Assembly: GCF_003664595.1 (NCBI RefSeq)
Contig: NZ_QXPZ01000022.1
Span: 62,001-126,000 of the forward strand
Direction of reading: 5' to 3'
Origin: Atopobacter sp. AH10
Lineage (GTDB): Bacteria > Bacillota > Bacilli > Lactobacillales > Aerococcaceae
Length of the DNA stretch: 64,000 bases
Numbering within the stretch: position 1 is the stretch's first letter; the number at the start of each line of letters is the position of its first letter. The notes below the pieces were generated by a model. That model saw only the letters and a list, made by a program, of their open reading frames with translations, ran no database searches and was not told the origin of the DNA. This document shows, piece after piece, positions 17,481 through 27,894 of this stretch. The translations under genes and the position numbers were made by a program.

Positions 17481-18794
17481 ATGAAATTTAAAGAACTCGA
17501 TTTACCTGAATTTATGCAAGAGGCTTTGCGCTCTCTTCATTTTGAAGAATTAACCCCTATTCAGGAAGCTGTTATCCCAGAAATTTTGGCGCAACACTCC
17601 TTAATCGGGCAATCTCAAACTGGGTCTGGGAAATCTCACTCTTTCTTAGTGCCACTTTTGAGCCAAATTGACCCTCAATTACCCCATTGTCAACTAGTTA
17701 TTACCTCACCAAGCCGTGAATTAGCAGAACAACTTTACCAGATGGCTAATGAATTAGCCTCTTTTCGACAAGAAGCCATTTCAATTGAACTTTGCGTTGG
17801 CGGAGTGGATAAACAAAAACAAATCGATCGTTTAAACAAAAAAGCTCCTAATGTTGTCATTGCTACACCCGGTCGTCTATTAGATCTGATGAAAGAAAAC
17901 GCCCTTCTCATTCAATACGCAGACCATTTTGTTGTTGATGAAGCAGATATGACCATGGATATGGGTTTTTTAGACGATTTAGATGCTATTGCTAGTCGAT
18001 TAAAAGCTAATGTTCATTTCTATGCTTTTAGCGCCACCATGCCTCAAGCCTTACAGCAATTTTTAGACAAATACATGAACCGTCCAAAAATCATTCGTTC
18101 AGAAGGAGTAAATCAAGTTGCTTGTCCTGTCAGCAACTACCTTGTCCACACAAAAGGTCATAACGAGATGGATCTACTCTATCAACTCTTAACAATGGGG
18201 CACCCGTTTTTGGTCATTATTTTCGCTAGCACTATCAAAAAAGTGAATGAAGTCGCAAAAGCCCTAAAAGAACGAGGCTTGACCGTTGCCACTTTGCATG
18301 GTGATTTAGATAATCGTGAACGCAAAAGAATAATGAAGCGTATTCGGCAATTAGACTTCCAATATGTCGTCGCTAGTGACTTAGCTTCAAGAGGCTTGGA
18401 TATCCCAGAGATTTCCCATGTCGTTAATGTTGATTTACCTGGAGAATTAGAATTCTTTATTCATCGAGTAGGCCGGACCGGGCGTTTAGGCTTGCAAGGA
18501 ACTGCATACACCTTCTTCCACCCTGACGACGAAAAAGATATTCAATGGCTAGAATCTAAAGGTATAGTCTTTCAACATGTCGAATGGAAAAATAATGAAT
18601 TAGTAAAAGTCAGCCTAAGAGATAATCGCGAAAGAACACGAAGGCAAGCCTTGGATGACCTTTCAACTGAAACTCGTGGCTTCATTAAGAAGAAAAAGAA
18701 AAACATTAAGCCTGGCTACAAGCGGAAAATCACTCTAAAAGTTGAAAATGAAAAAAGGAAAAACAGACGATTAAGAAAGAAAAGGGGAAAGTAA
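17481..18794 (+). CDS. DEAD-box ATP-dependent RNA helicase (CshB-like)
   Basis: A 437-residue helicase. The motifs run in order: Q motif (LTPIQEAVIPEI), motif I GQSQTGSGKS, Ia (TSPSRELAEQ), II DEAD, III SAT, IV-V (FASTIKKVNEV, ASDLASRGLDIP), VI HRVGRTGRLG. The C-terminal 50 residues are strongly basic (RRLRKKRGK), an RNA-binding tail. The size and short basic tail fit the CshB/YqfR group, which unwinds RNA during cold adaptation and ribosome assembly. It has its own promoter and terminator, so it is monocistronic. Confidence 0.9.
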   Translation: MKFKELDLPEFMQEALRSLHFEELTPIQEAVIPEILAQHSLIGQSQTGSGKSHSFLVPLLSQIDPQLPHCQLVITSPSRELAEQLYQMANELASFRQEAISIELCVGGVDKQKQIDRLNKKAPNVVIATPGRLLDLMKENALLIQYADHFVVDEADMTMDMGFLDDLDAIASRLKANVHFYAFSATMPQALQQFLDKYMNRPKIIRSEGVNQVACPVSNYLVHTKGHNEMDLLYQLLTMGHPFLVIIFASTIKKVNEVAKALKERGLTVATLHGDLDNRERKRIMKRIRQLDFQYVVASDLASRGLDIPEISHVVNVDLPGELEFFIHRVGRTGRLGLQGTAYTFFHPDDEKDIQWLESKGIVFQHVEWKNNELVKVSLRDNRERTRRQALDDLSTETRGFIKKKKKNIKPGYKRKITLKVENEKRKNRRLRKKRGK

Positions 18795-18845
18795 GTTAAG
18801 ACTTCCTTTTGTCTCTTGATTAGCTGCTAGAACTATAGACAAAAT

Positions 18846-18910
18846 AAACGCATGATTCACATGACTTCACTTAGAAAAGTAAAGTCATAGAGAAGAGTCA
18901 TGCGTTTTTT
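18846..18910 (+). terminator. Long nested terminator after the helicase gene
   Basis: The outer stem AAACGCATGA/TCATGCGTTT encloses a second stem ATGACTT/AAGTCAT with an ACTT/AAGT tip. A six-T run follows. It is longer than a normal terminator. Confidence 0.8.
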
Positions 18911-19079
18911 GATCTATATTCTTTCGTTTTTACTACTAGTTATAACTGATTGCTCCAAGATGATGTTCAATTGAAAGATACAGTTTTCTATATCAAGACC
19001 TCTATCGGTCATCCAGAAGTTTATTCATCATCTAAATACAATCTATTTCAATGACAGCAAGTCTTTGGATAATTGATTC
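18911..19079. other. Non-coding gap with a possible gene relic (18950-19054)
   Basis: Plus-strand codons 18953-19054 read as a plausible protein tail (QDDVQLKDTVFYIKTS, then IGHPEVYSSSKYNLFQ, stop). They have no ribosome binding site, and an in-frame stop lies just before. This may be the end of a decayed gene or chance. Confidence 0.3.
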
Positions 19080-19841
19080 TTATTTCATCTTGATCTGATA
19101 TTTTCTCGTCTTGAATAGGACATAGTAGCAAGTTAGAGCAAACAGTACAAGCCCTACTCCAAAATAAGACCAGGACATATGGAAGAAACAATTCCAAATA
19201 GAAACAAGTATGATGGGTAAAATACTCAAGGAAGCCGTCATCCTTTGCACAATAAATGGAGCAGCTCTCATCCCCAAAGTCATCGCAATAAAAGTAAAGA
19301 GCATCCGATAAACAAATTGCAAGAAGATCATACTAATATAGCAAAGGACAAAGGCTATCCCCAAAAGGAAAAAGAGATACTCGAATGAACTTTCTTTCAG
19401 CAACACTAACATCTGCCTCAACATTCCATCTGTCAAACGAGGATAGTCTTTATAAACATAACTTTTCCCCGCCGGCTCTATCATCACTTTTTCTTTTGTA
19501 AAAATAATACTCGCTTGTTTATCCTTATGTAAAAGGCGAACATTCTTGTCAGACGGGTTAAACAGCAAATTAAAGTAATCACCTAAAAATACATAAGGCT
19601 TTTGTTTGGGATTATTAAAAGAAAGTTCACCATTTTTTAAAGTAAAAGCCGGTATCGTTTGCTGGATTTGCCCAATATCGGATTTTATATGTTCTGTCAC
19701 TTGATAGCTTTGAACAAGAATAGGCAGCATCATTACCAATACTAATCGGAAAAAGAGCTGACGATATGTAGGTTTCACTTGTACTAGTGCTTCATTCAAA
19801 CGATGAGGTTGCATCAATATTATACGAATTAGTCTTAGCAT
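19080..19841 (-). CDS. DUF1189 family membrane protein
   Basis: A 253-residue membrane protein with one helix near the N-terminus (about 30-50), an extracytoplasmic region (about 52-145) containing FTLKNGELSFNNPKQKPYVF and about four helices in the C-terminal half (IAFVLCYISMIFLQFVYRML onwards). This is the layout of DUF1189 proteins (MalA-like in streptococci), of unknown function. The ATG at 19841 follows AAAGGAG at ideal spacing; an in-frame start at 19889 lacks one. It is divergent from zwf. Confidence 0.82.
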   Translation of the reverse strand: MLRLIRIILMQPHRLNEALVQVKPTYRQLFFRLVLVMMLPILVQSYQVTEHIKSDIGQIQQTIPAFTLKNGELSFNNPKQKPYVFLGDYFNLLFNPSDKNVRLLHKDKQASIIFTKEKVMIEPAGKSYVYKDYPRLTDGMLRQMLVLLKESSFEYLFFLLGIAFVLCYISMIFLQFVYRMLFTFIAMTLGMRAAPFIVQRMTASLSILPIILVSIWNCFFHMSWSYFGVGLVLFALTCYYVLFKTRKYQIKMK

Positions 19842-19906
19842 ATTATCTCCTTTCTTCAATAGTTTAGCTAACTTGGTGAGAGATTGCAATTCCCAAGCAA
19901 GAAAGA

Positions 19907-19935
19907 TTGACCAAGCGTCATTTTTTGTTTAAACT
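19907..19935 (+). promoter_or_regulatory. zwf promoter
   Basis: TTGACC (19907-19912), 17 bp, TAAACT (19930-19935); the zwf ribosome binding site follows. Confidence 0.75.
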
Positions 19936-19970
19936 ATTTACTGATCAAAAAGAAAGGAGCCCAGTGATAT

Positions 19971-21395
19971 ATGTCTGAACATCATACCTTGATCGTCCTA
20001 TTTGGGGCTACAGGGGATTTAGCTTCACGTAAACTATACCCTGCCCTCTATAATCTATTTCTAAAGGGCTACCTCAACAAGCACTTTGCCATTTTGGGAA
20101 CAGCTCGTCGCCAATGGTCAGATAGTTACTTCCGAGAAAAAGTTGTGGAATCTATCTCTAAAGAAGCAGGTAGTCAAGAGGATCGAAAAGCATTCTCCGA
20201 GCATTTCTTCTATCAATCTCATGATATTCATGACGAAAGCCATTATACTATTTTAAAAAGTAAGGTTGATCAATTAGATCAACAATTTTCTTTAGCAGGC
20301 AATCGTCTATTCTATATGGCTATGGCCCCTGAACACTTCGGGACTATTACTTATTACTTGGATCATATGGGATTTACAGAAACATCCGGTTATACTCGTT
20401 TAATCATCGAAAAACCTTTTGGCCACGATTTTGCTTCAGCCAAAGAACTGAATGATCAACTTGCCTTACACTTTGATGAAGAAGAAATTTTCCGTATTGA
20501 CCATTACCTAGGCAAAGAAATGATTCAAAATATTTTTTCAGTCCGCTTTGCGAATTCTATTTTCACTTCTTTATGGAACCACCACTATATTGATCATTTC
20601 CAAATTACCTTGAGTGAAAAAATAGGTGTAGAAGAAAGAGCTGGCTACTATGATAAAAGTGGTGCCTTGCGCGATATGGTTCAAAATCATATTTTTCAAA
20701 TTCTTTCCTTGTTAGCCATGGAGGTTCCAAATAGCCTTTCCGGACAAGATATCAGAGCTGAGAAAGTAAAGGTTCTCAACGCCTTAAAACTCCCTAGCCC
20801 GGAAGACTTCTTAAAAAACACTGTTCGTGGGCAATATGAAGACTATCGCAAAGAACAAGGTGTAGATGAAAACTCCCAAACAGAAACATTTGTGGCTGCT
20901 AAATTAGCAATCAACAATTTCCGTTGGGCTGGAGTCCCTTTCTATGTTCGAACAGGTAAAAAGATGGCACAAAAAGAGACGACTATCCACGTTGTCTTCA
21001 AAAACGTAGAAAGTAACCTCTTTAGCCAGAGCCAACCTGTTCCAAATGTTCTTACCATCCATATCTCCCCTTACGAAGGTTTTACTTTGCGTTTAAACAC
21101 CAAAGAAGAAGGCCAATCCACCAAATTGGAAGAAAGCTCTCTATCGAGCATGCATCCTGATCAAGTGAAAACCGCTAGTCCAGAAGCCTATGAGCGATTA
21201 ATCCATGATGCATTGATCGGAGATAATACAAACTTCACTCATTGGGGAGAAGTTAGAGCTTCTTGGCTCTATATCGATGCCCTTCTGGAAGCTTGGAAAA
21301 AAGGAAATGCTCCTTTATACTTATACAAAGATTTTGTTGACGGCCCAAAAGCCAGTCAAGATTTGCTCAAAAAAGACGGTAGATATTGGTTGTAA
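19971..21395 (+). CDS. zwf: Glucose-6-phosphate 1-dehydrogenase
   Basis: Zwf oxidises glucose 6-phosphate to 6-phosphoglucono-lactone with NADP+, the entry to the oxidative pentose phosphate pathway. The 474-residue protein has the coenzyme loop LFGATGDLASRKLYPALYNL and the substrate and catalytic motif FRIDHYLGKEMIQN; the Lys of EKPFG and the segment RTGKKM are also present. AAAGGAG lies upstream. The glucokinase at 11650 makes its substrate and Gnd at 9325 uses the pathway product two steps on. Confidence 0.97.
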   Translation: MSEHHTLIVLFGATGDLASRKLYPALYNLFLKGYLNKHFAILGTARRQWSDSYFREKVVESISKEAGSQEDRKAFSEHFFYQSHDIHDESHYTILKSKVDQLDQQFSLAGNRLFYMAMAPEHFGTITYYLDHMGFTETSGYTRLIIEKPFGHDFASAKELNDQLALHFDEEEIFRIDHYLGKEMIQNIFSVRFANSIFTSLWNHHYIDHFQITLSEKIGVEERAGYYDKSGALRDMVQNHIFQILSLLAMEVPNSLSGQDIRAEKVKVLNALKLPSPEDFLKNTVRGQYEDYRKEQGVDENSQTETFVAAKLAINNFRWAGVPFYVRTGKKMAQKETTIHVVFKNVESNLFSQSQPVPNVLTIHISPYEGFTLRLNTKEEGQSTKLEESSLSSMHPDQVKTASPEAYERLIHDALIGDNTNFTHWGEVRASWLYIDALLEAWKKGNAPLYLYKDFVDGPKASQDLLKKDGRYWL

Positions 21396-21401
21396 AATAA
21401 T

Positions 21402-21437
21402 AAAAGAGTGCATGGCAGATCCCAGCACTCTTTTTTA
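21402..21437. terminator. Bidirectional terminator between zwf and the MazG-like gene
   Basis: AAAGAGTGC and GCACTCTTT flank a 13-base loop, with an A-run before and six T's after. Confidence 0.85.
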
Positions 21438-21438
21438 G

Positions 21439-21741
21439 TTATTTTAAATCACAATCATCGACAGGATATTTAATAGCGTTCTTCTTTAATTTTTCGCGAA
21501 TGATGGCATCTCTATTAAGCCCTAGATTATCAGCCATCATATAAGTGTATATCAGGACATCCGCGATTTCTTCTTTCAAATGCTCCAAATCCTGATTACC
21601 CTCTTCAGCTGTCCTCCACTGATAAATTTCCAGTAATTCCGCTGCCTCTAAACAGATAGATAGGGCTAAATCTTTTTCATTGTGAAAAGGTCGCCAATTC
21701 CTTTCATCTCTAAATTTATTGATTTCCTCCATTATATCCAT
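21439..21741 (-). CDS. MazG-like nucleotide pyrophosphohydrolase
   Basis: This 100-residue helical protein has the metal-binding pattern of the MazG/RS21-C6 group. The first acidic helix is LEAAELLEIYQW (E-x-x-E). The second is LKEEIADVLIYTYMMAD (E-E-x-x-D). Such proteins hydrolyse non-canonical or damaged dNTPs to monophosphates. The conserved N-terminal FRDERNWRPFHNEKDLALSI is also typical. It is a single-domain form, unlike the two-domain E. coli MazG. Confidence 0.87.
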   Translation of the reverse strand: MDIMEEINKFRDERNWRPFHNEKDLALSICLEAAELLEIYQWRTAEEGNQDLEHLKEEIADVLIYTYMMADNLGLNRDAIIREKLKKNAIKYPVDDCDLK

Positions 21742-21849
21742 ACTTAGGCCTTCTTCTTTCTTTATCCTTACAAGTTCAAGGAATCTTCTTAAACTAACTC
21801 TTGTTGAAGGAGCTAATCATTTCCGCATATTTCTTTTATACAGATAAGA

Positions 21850-21880
21850 AGAGCCATACTTGATGTTTATGGCTCTTTAT
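21850..21880. terminator. Hairpin between nrnA and the MazG-like gene
   Basis: Nine-bp perfect stem AGAGCCATA/TATGGCTCT with a 9-base loop. The T-run is weak on either strand, so termination is likely but not certain. Confidence 0.6.
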
Positions 21881-21907
21881 ATTTGGTTAAATGAATAGAC
21901 AAATCCC

Positions 21908-22870
21908 TTAGACTTCTTGAGCCAACTTCTTGTCTACTGCTTTTATAATAGCTCTCTTCTCTTCATCATTTAAAACTTTCGCCCCACTCGCTAAAGGATG
22001 TCCTCCCCCACGAAATTGACTAGCAATGTCATTAATGACTACTCCTTTTGACCTCATCCGACAACGAGTTGAACCATCTTTTTGTTGCACAAATACAATC
22101 CAGGCTTTAACCGTAGAAATTTTCCCTAAATAAGGAACTATTTGACTAGAATCAGCCTCGCTAACTTTGAACCGCCTTAAAAGTGATTCTGTCAAAGTCA
22201 CATAGGCCAAACCATTAGGGCTAATCTTCGCTTCTTCAAGAACATAGGCCAACAATTGGGCAACTTCTGGACTTATTTGGTCTAAATCTCTTCCGGCACT
22301 TGCTGGATCTGCCCCTTTTCTCTTTAAATAGGCGGCCATTTCGAAGGTGTGATCACTCGTTGCATCGTAAAGAAAGCGACCAGTATCTCCTATAATGCCA
22401 TAATAGAGTTGTTGAGCTGCTTTTTGAGGAATAATCAATTGATCCTCGAAGTCCTTACACCACTTAGCGACCATTTCACTCGCCGAACTCATACTTGGAT
22501 CCACCCAGCTAATATCACCATAAGGGTCAGTATTAGGATGATGATCAATTTTAATAATCTTTTCAGCTAAAAGATAACGTTGGTCATCTATTCTTTCTTG
22601 GTTTGCAGAATCGCAGACGATAACTAAAGCTTGTTGGTAATGACCTTCAGAAATATCATCACTCTCTACTTGCATAAAAGGTAAATCAGCAGTTCCTTCT
22701 CCTACAGTGTATACAGCCTTGTCTTTATAAGTGGCTCGAATCACACTAGCTAAAGCACCTTGAGAGCCCAAAGCATCTGGATCAGGTCTTACATGCCGAT
22801 GGATAATAATGGTATTGTAAGATTCTATAGCTTGAAAAATAGCTAATTCTAAGGCTTTTGTATCTGTCAT
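21908..22870 (-). CDS. nrnA: Bifunctional oligoribonuclease / pAp phosphatase NrnA (DHH family)
   Basis: A 320-residue DHH-DHHA1 phosphoesterase. Motif I is HRHVRPDPDALGSQGAL, motif II VIVCDSANQERI, the DHH motif IDHHPNTDPYGDISW, and the substrate loop GGGHPLASGAKV. NrnA degrades 2-5-base RNA oligomers to mononucleotides and dephosphorylates 3'-phosphoadenosine 5'-phosphate. The ATG at 22870 is chosen over a GTG at 22882 because GAGAAG precedes it. It lies 15 bp downstream of ytoI, as in Bacillus (ytoI-ytqI). Confidence 0.94.
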   Translation of the reverse strand: MTDTKALELAIFQAIESYNTIIIHRHVRPDPDALGSQGALASVIRATYKDKAVYTVGEGTADLPFMQVESDDISEGHYQQALVIVCDSANQERIDDQRYLLAEKIIKIDHHPNTDPYGDISWVDPSMSSASEMVAKWCKDFEDQLIIPQKAAQQLYYGIIGDTGRFLYDATSDHTFEMAAYLKRKGADPASAGRDLDQISPEVAQLLAYVLEEAKISPNGLAYVTLTESLLRRFKVSEADSSQIVPYLGKISTVKAWIVFVQQKDGSTRCRMRSKGVVINDIASQFRGGGHPLASGAKVLNDEEKRAIIKAVDKKLAQEV

Positions 22871-22885
22871 ACATCTTCTCACTTT

Positions 22886-24190
22886 CTACTTGTCCATTAA
22901 TTGTACACTAACGTATCCTTTAGCATGCAATTCATTGTTCACAAATATATCAACATCATAGCGAATCGCCCGTCTAGAGGTATTTAAAACACCTAATTTC
23001 ACCCTTACATCAGAATCAATTTGAATCATTCTGAAATAGTGAATTGACATTTCATCAATCACAGAACGCGCGGTAAAGCTTTGAAAAACTTGTTCATGCG
23101 TTGCAATAGCTACATACTCACACAAGACACCAAAGGATAAGGTGCCCATCTGACTGGTCATTTGTGGGGTAACATGGTAGTTATAAATCATAGCATCGGG
23201 CTGTGGATTACTAAGACTTTCCATTACCAATTCTTCTACAGTATTGGTGTTTTGAGGTTGCCTTTGTGAGGTTTGCATGGCTTTCATGACATCTTCTCTA
23301 GAAAGAATCCCCAATAAAGTTAACTTATCCTCGACAACAGGTAGCAATTCTAAACTATTCCAAATCATCAAGTGCGCCACACTAGCAACTGTAGAGGTCA
23401 TTTTGGTATAAGCAGGATCTTTCGTAATGACACGATCCAAGGTAGTGCGATTCGATTTACCTACTGTATCTTTGGCTGTAATAATACCAATCAAACGATT
23501 ATCATGATGAACTACAGGGAAACGAGAGTGGCCAGTCGTCATACTCAGATGATGGTAATCTTTAACTGTATCATCTGGATATAAAACTGCAGTATCCTTT
23601 AAAGGAGTATATATATCCGATACAAGGGCTACCTTTTTCTTGATCAATTGGTTCATCATAGCCTTGTTCAAAATTGATGCAACGGTAAAAGAATCATAGG
23701 CTGTTCCAATAATAGGTAAGCCCTTTAAATTCGCTAGATCGATTAAATCATGATCGGGTTCAAATCCCCCAGTGATGAGAACTGCCATCCCATTTTCTAA
23801 AGCCTTGCGCTGAGCATCTCTGCGATTACCGACAATCATAATCCCATGCTCTATTAAATAGCGTTCCATGGCTTCGACTGTCATGGCACCAATAACAAAA
23901 CGTTCCAAGGGTTGCTTAAGACCGACTTGCCCCCCATAAACCTCTCCATCGGTAATGTTAACCACTTCTTCAAAGGTCAATTGTTCAATTAACCGATCTT
24001 TTTTTGACTCAATCCGAATAGTTCCCACTCGTTCTATGGTCGAAACTAAGCCTTCTTTCTCTGCTTCTTTAATGGCACGATATGCTGTACCATCACTCAT
24101 GTCCATCGTTTTAGCGATAGATCGAACAGAGATCTTTTTGCCAACTGGTAGAGATTCAATATATTCTAAAATTTGATGGTGTTTTGACAT
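22886..24190 (-). CDS. ytoI: YtoI-like regulator: HTH, DRTGG, two CBS and hotdog domains
   Basis: A 434-residue multi-domain protein. Residues 1-60 are a winged helix (HHQILEYIESLPVGKKISVR), about 70-180 a DRTGG domain, about 185-300 a CBS pair (DTVKDYHHLSMTTGHSRFPVV; LLGILSREDVMKAM) that likely binds an adenine nucleotide, and about 320-434 a hotdog (thioesterase-like) domain. The function of this family is not established; domain content suggests a nucleotide- and acyl-CoA-sensing transcription regulator. The ATG at 24190 has AGGAG upstream; a start at 24238 does not. It pairs with nrnA. Confidence 0.9.
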   Translation of the reverse strand: MSKHHQILEYIESLPVGKKISVRSIAKTMDMSDGTAYRAIKEAEKEGLVSTIERVGTIRIESKKDRLIEQLTFEEVVNITDGEVYGGQVGLKQPLERFVIGAMTVEAMERYLIEHGIMIVGNRRDAQRKALENGMAVLITGGFEPDHDLIDLANLKGLPIIGTAYDSFTVASILNKAMMNQLIKKKVALVSDIYTPLKDTAVLYPDDTVKDYHHLSMTTGHSRFPVVHHDNRLIGIITAKDTVGKSNRTTLDRVITKDPAYTKMTSTVASVAHLMIWNSLELLPVVEDKLTLLGILSREDVMKAMQTSQRQPQNTNTVEELVMESLSNPQPDAMIYNYHVTPQMTSQMGTLSFGVLCEYVAIATHEQVFQSFTARSVIDEMSIHYFRMIQIDSDVRVKLGVLNTSRRAIRYDVDIFVNNELHAKGYVSVQLMDK

Positions 24191-24296
24191 CCTTCTACTC
24201 CTTGCTTTCGCATGTTCGATAAATCCATCATAAAACAAAAGCCCTTTCTTATCAAGTTTCTATGACTTTTTTGTCAAATTTCATAAGTCCTATACC

Positions 24297-24343
24297 TAAA
24301 AAAAAGCATGTCACCATGTGTCAAAATGTTCCATGCTTTTTTT
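24297..24343 (-). terminator. Terminator after dinB
   Basis: AAAAAGCATG and CATGCTTTTT form a 10-bp stem around a 21-base loop, with A- and T-runs on both sides. It separates dinB from ytoI. Confidence 0.82.
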
Positions 24344-24387
24344 GATTACGCTTCATTATAAAATAAGATAATACGCGTATTCTGTAG

Positions 24388-25554
24388 TTACTTTTTTGTG
24401 AAATCTGTATCTCTTTTGTCGTCTAAAGGCAAATTGACCTGTTCTTCAATTAGCTCATCAAAGTCCATCACAGTGACTCCTAAAAGTCGGATGCCTCTAT
24501 TAACATCTATCACTTCATCAATCAAGCCTTTTGCCACACGATAAAGTTGCCAACGCCTTTCTCCCCAGAAGACAAAAGGGGTTTGCTTACTATGGGTTGA
24601 AAAATCTTTATAGCGAAACTTAATGGCCACCGTCTTATAATTCACTTGATATTTATCGACTAAAGCCTCAACCTCTTCCGTCATCTCTTTCATGACTCGA
24701 TACAATTCTTCATGAGTCAAGAGAATAGGGGCAAAGGTTCTTTCTTTTCCAATGGATTTCCTTTTTCGACTAGCTTTTACCTCTCTTCTATCAATGCCTC
24801 TCACCCGAAAAAAGAGATCTCTACCCATTTTCCCATAGTGATCCACTAGATCAGCATAAGACAAAGCCTTAAGCTCTTTCCCACTAGTAACACCTGCCTG
24901 AAGAAGTTTACTTTCCAAGCTTTTCCCTACTCCATGGAACTTGCCAATAGCTAATTTTTCAAGAAATTCTTCAGCTGTTTCAGCTGGAATAACGGTAAGG
25001 CCAGCTGGTTTTTCATAATCACTAGCTATTTTAGCTAAGAACTTATTATAGGAGACGCCGACTGAACAAGTTAAGTGTAATTCCTTATAAATATCATATT
25101 GAATTTTTTGACCAATCTTTTGCGCAGAAGCTTCTTGATAAAAATTTGTCGTGACATCAAGATAAGCTTCATCCACGGACACCACTTCTATCTTGTCTGT
25201 AAATCTCTTAAAAATCTCTCTGATTTGTTGACTTACCTCTCGATAATAGGCATGACGTGTTGGAATGAAGACTGCCTCTTTACATCTTTCGTAGGCTTCC
25301 TGCGCTGACATAGCCGAATGAATCCCATACTGACGAGCAATATAGTTGCAGGTACTCACTATACCTCTCCCATTTGTTTCTTTAGGGTGTCTAGCAATCA
25401 CAACAGCCTTTCCTCTTAAACTGTTATTATCACGGATCTCAACTGAGGCATAGAAAGCATCCATGTCCACATGCAAAATGCGTCGATGACTGGCTTTATC
25501 TGGCAATGGAAAAGATAAGATGCCGTATTGAAAATTCGTTTTATTATCCTCCAT
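24388..25554 (-). CDS. dinB: DNA polymerase IV (Y family, DinB)
   Basis: A 388-residue translesion polymerase. The catalytic carboxylates are in ILHVDMDAFYASVE and VVSVDEAYLDVT, with the fingers, thumb (helix-hairpin-helix GKFHGVGKSLESKLLQAG) and little-finger regions present. There is no clear beta-clamp QL(S/D)LF-type motif at the very end; RLLGVTVMDFDEL followed by EEQVNLPL may serve. No LexA box is seen upstream, unlike the second Y-family polymerase at 37548. The ATG at 25554 has GGGAG nine bases upstream. Confidence 0.94.
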   Translation of the reverse strand: MEDNKTNFQYGILSFPLPDKASHRRILHVDMDAFYASVEIRDNNSLRGKAVVIARHPKETNGRGIVSTCNYIARQYGIHSAMSAQEAYERCKEAVFIPTRHAYYREVSQQIREIFKRFTDKIEVVSVDEAYLDVTTNFYQEASAQKIGQKIQYDIYKELHLTCSVGVSYNKFLAKIASDYEKPAGLTVIPAETAEEFLEKLAIGKFHGVGKSLESKLLQAGVTSGKELKALSYADLVDHYGKMGRDLFFRVRGIDRREVKASRKRKSIGKERTFAPILLTHEELYRVMKEMTEEVEALVDKYQVNYKTVAIKFRYKDFSTHSKQTPFVFWGERRWQLYRVAKGLIDEVIDVNRGIRLLGVTVMDFDELIEEQVNLPLDDKRDTDFTKK

Positions 25555-25630
25555 GCTCACAAGCTCCCTTTCTCAGACTATCCAAAAGTTCGATACAGCC
25601 ACTAAAAAAAGCCAGAATGACCCATTCTGG

Positions 25631-25918
25631 CTAAGACAATAATTGAGACAAGTCCATGTCCTCCAATCGAGGAACATCTAAAACTTGAAAAGACAAGGCC
25701 ACATAATCATGCCAAGAGTTTGGAGTCAAGAGGATTATTTCTCCTACTAATTCAGAAAAATCTCCTCTCTCTAACTTTTGACATTTGTACTTCAGCCAAT
25801 CTTCTAAACCCTCTACAGTGGCATCAGTATGGCCTGCAGCTTGCCAACATTTTGCTTTATAGGCCAACCATTCCATGAGAAGTGGCCAATCTTCATTTTT
25901 AGTCTTGTTCATCTTCAT
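25631..25918 (-). CDS. comN: ComN-like post-transcriptional regulator
   Basis: A 95-residue helical protein (LLMEWLAYKAKCWQAAGHTD ... ELVGEIILLTPNSWHDYVAL). The pattern of K-A-x-x-(F/W)-x-x-x-G, a W-x-x-x-K segment and a D-Y-V block is that of the Bacillus ComN/YrzD family, which binds mRNA of the late competence operon comE in B. subtilis. In Bacillus comN lies near yajC, tgt and secDF, and here it overlaps the end of yajC by 20 bp, supporting the assignment. No good ribosome binding site is seen, so it may depend on translation of yajC. Confidence 0.68.
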   Translation of the reverse strand: MKMNKTKNEDWPLLMEWLAYKAKCWQAAGHTDATVEGLEDWLKYKCQKLERGDFSELVGEIILLTPNSWHDYVALSFQVLDVPRLEDMDLSQLLS

Positions 25919-26270
25919 CAGCTACAGAAGGAGATCCTTCACTTTTAGCGTCTTGGTCTTCTTCAGGTTTCAAATCTTCTACAGAAGTTGTCCGTTTAGA
26001 TTCTGCTTTGCTGATGACTTGACGAACAGCTCGACGATCAAAGGTCAAATAGATCCCATCACATTCTAAAACAATTGTTCCTGCTGTTTCATCAATTTCG
26101 GAAATCACCCCATAAAGGCCTCCGATGGTCACGATAGTATCCCCTAATTCTAACTCATTCAACATATTTTGAGCTTCTTTTACCCTTTTCTTTTGAGGAC
26201 GAATCAGGAAAAAGTACAATCCCAAAAATAGCAAAGCGTACATAACTAGTGTGTATAAGGTTCTATTCAT
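25899..26270 (-). CDS. yajC: YajC, Sec translocase accessory subunit
   Basis: A 123-residue protein with one N-terminal helix (about 7-24, VMYALLFLGLYFFLIRPQKK) followed by the YajC domain (ELGDTIVTIGGLYGVISEID, VLECDGIYLTFDRRAV). The tail is acidic and disordered. YajC associates with SecDF-YidC at the translocon. The ATG at 26270 has GAGGAG upstream; in-frame upstream codons to 26324 lack one. It follows tgt in the usual tgt-yajC order. Confidence 0.93.
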   Translation of the reverse strand: MNRTLYTLVMYALLFLGLYFFLIRPQKKRVKEAQNMLNELELGDTIVTIGGLYGVISEIDETAGTIVLECDGIYLTFDRRAVRQVISKAESKRTTSVEDLKPEEDQDAKSEGSPSVADEDEQD

Positions 26271-26405
26271 CAACAACAACTCCTCAATTAGACTGTAATA
26301 CATCTCTATGCTAGCAAAAATCAAAAGAAATTACTAGCTTTGTTACTAGACCATTGGCTTTATTTACTTCTCTAAGCAAATAAAATAAGGCCTTCTATCT
26401 ATATA

Positions 26406-27894
<1,489 letters not shown>

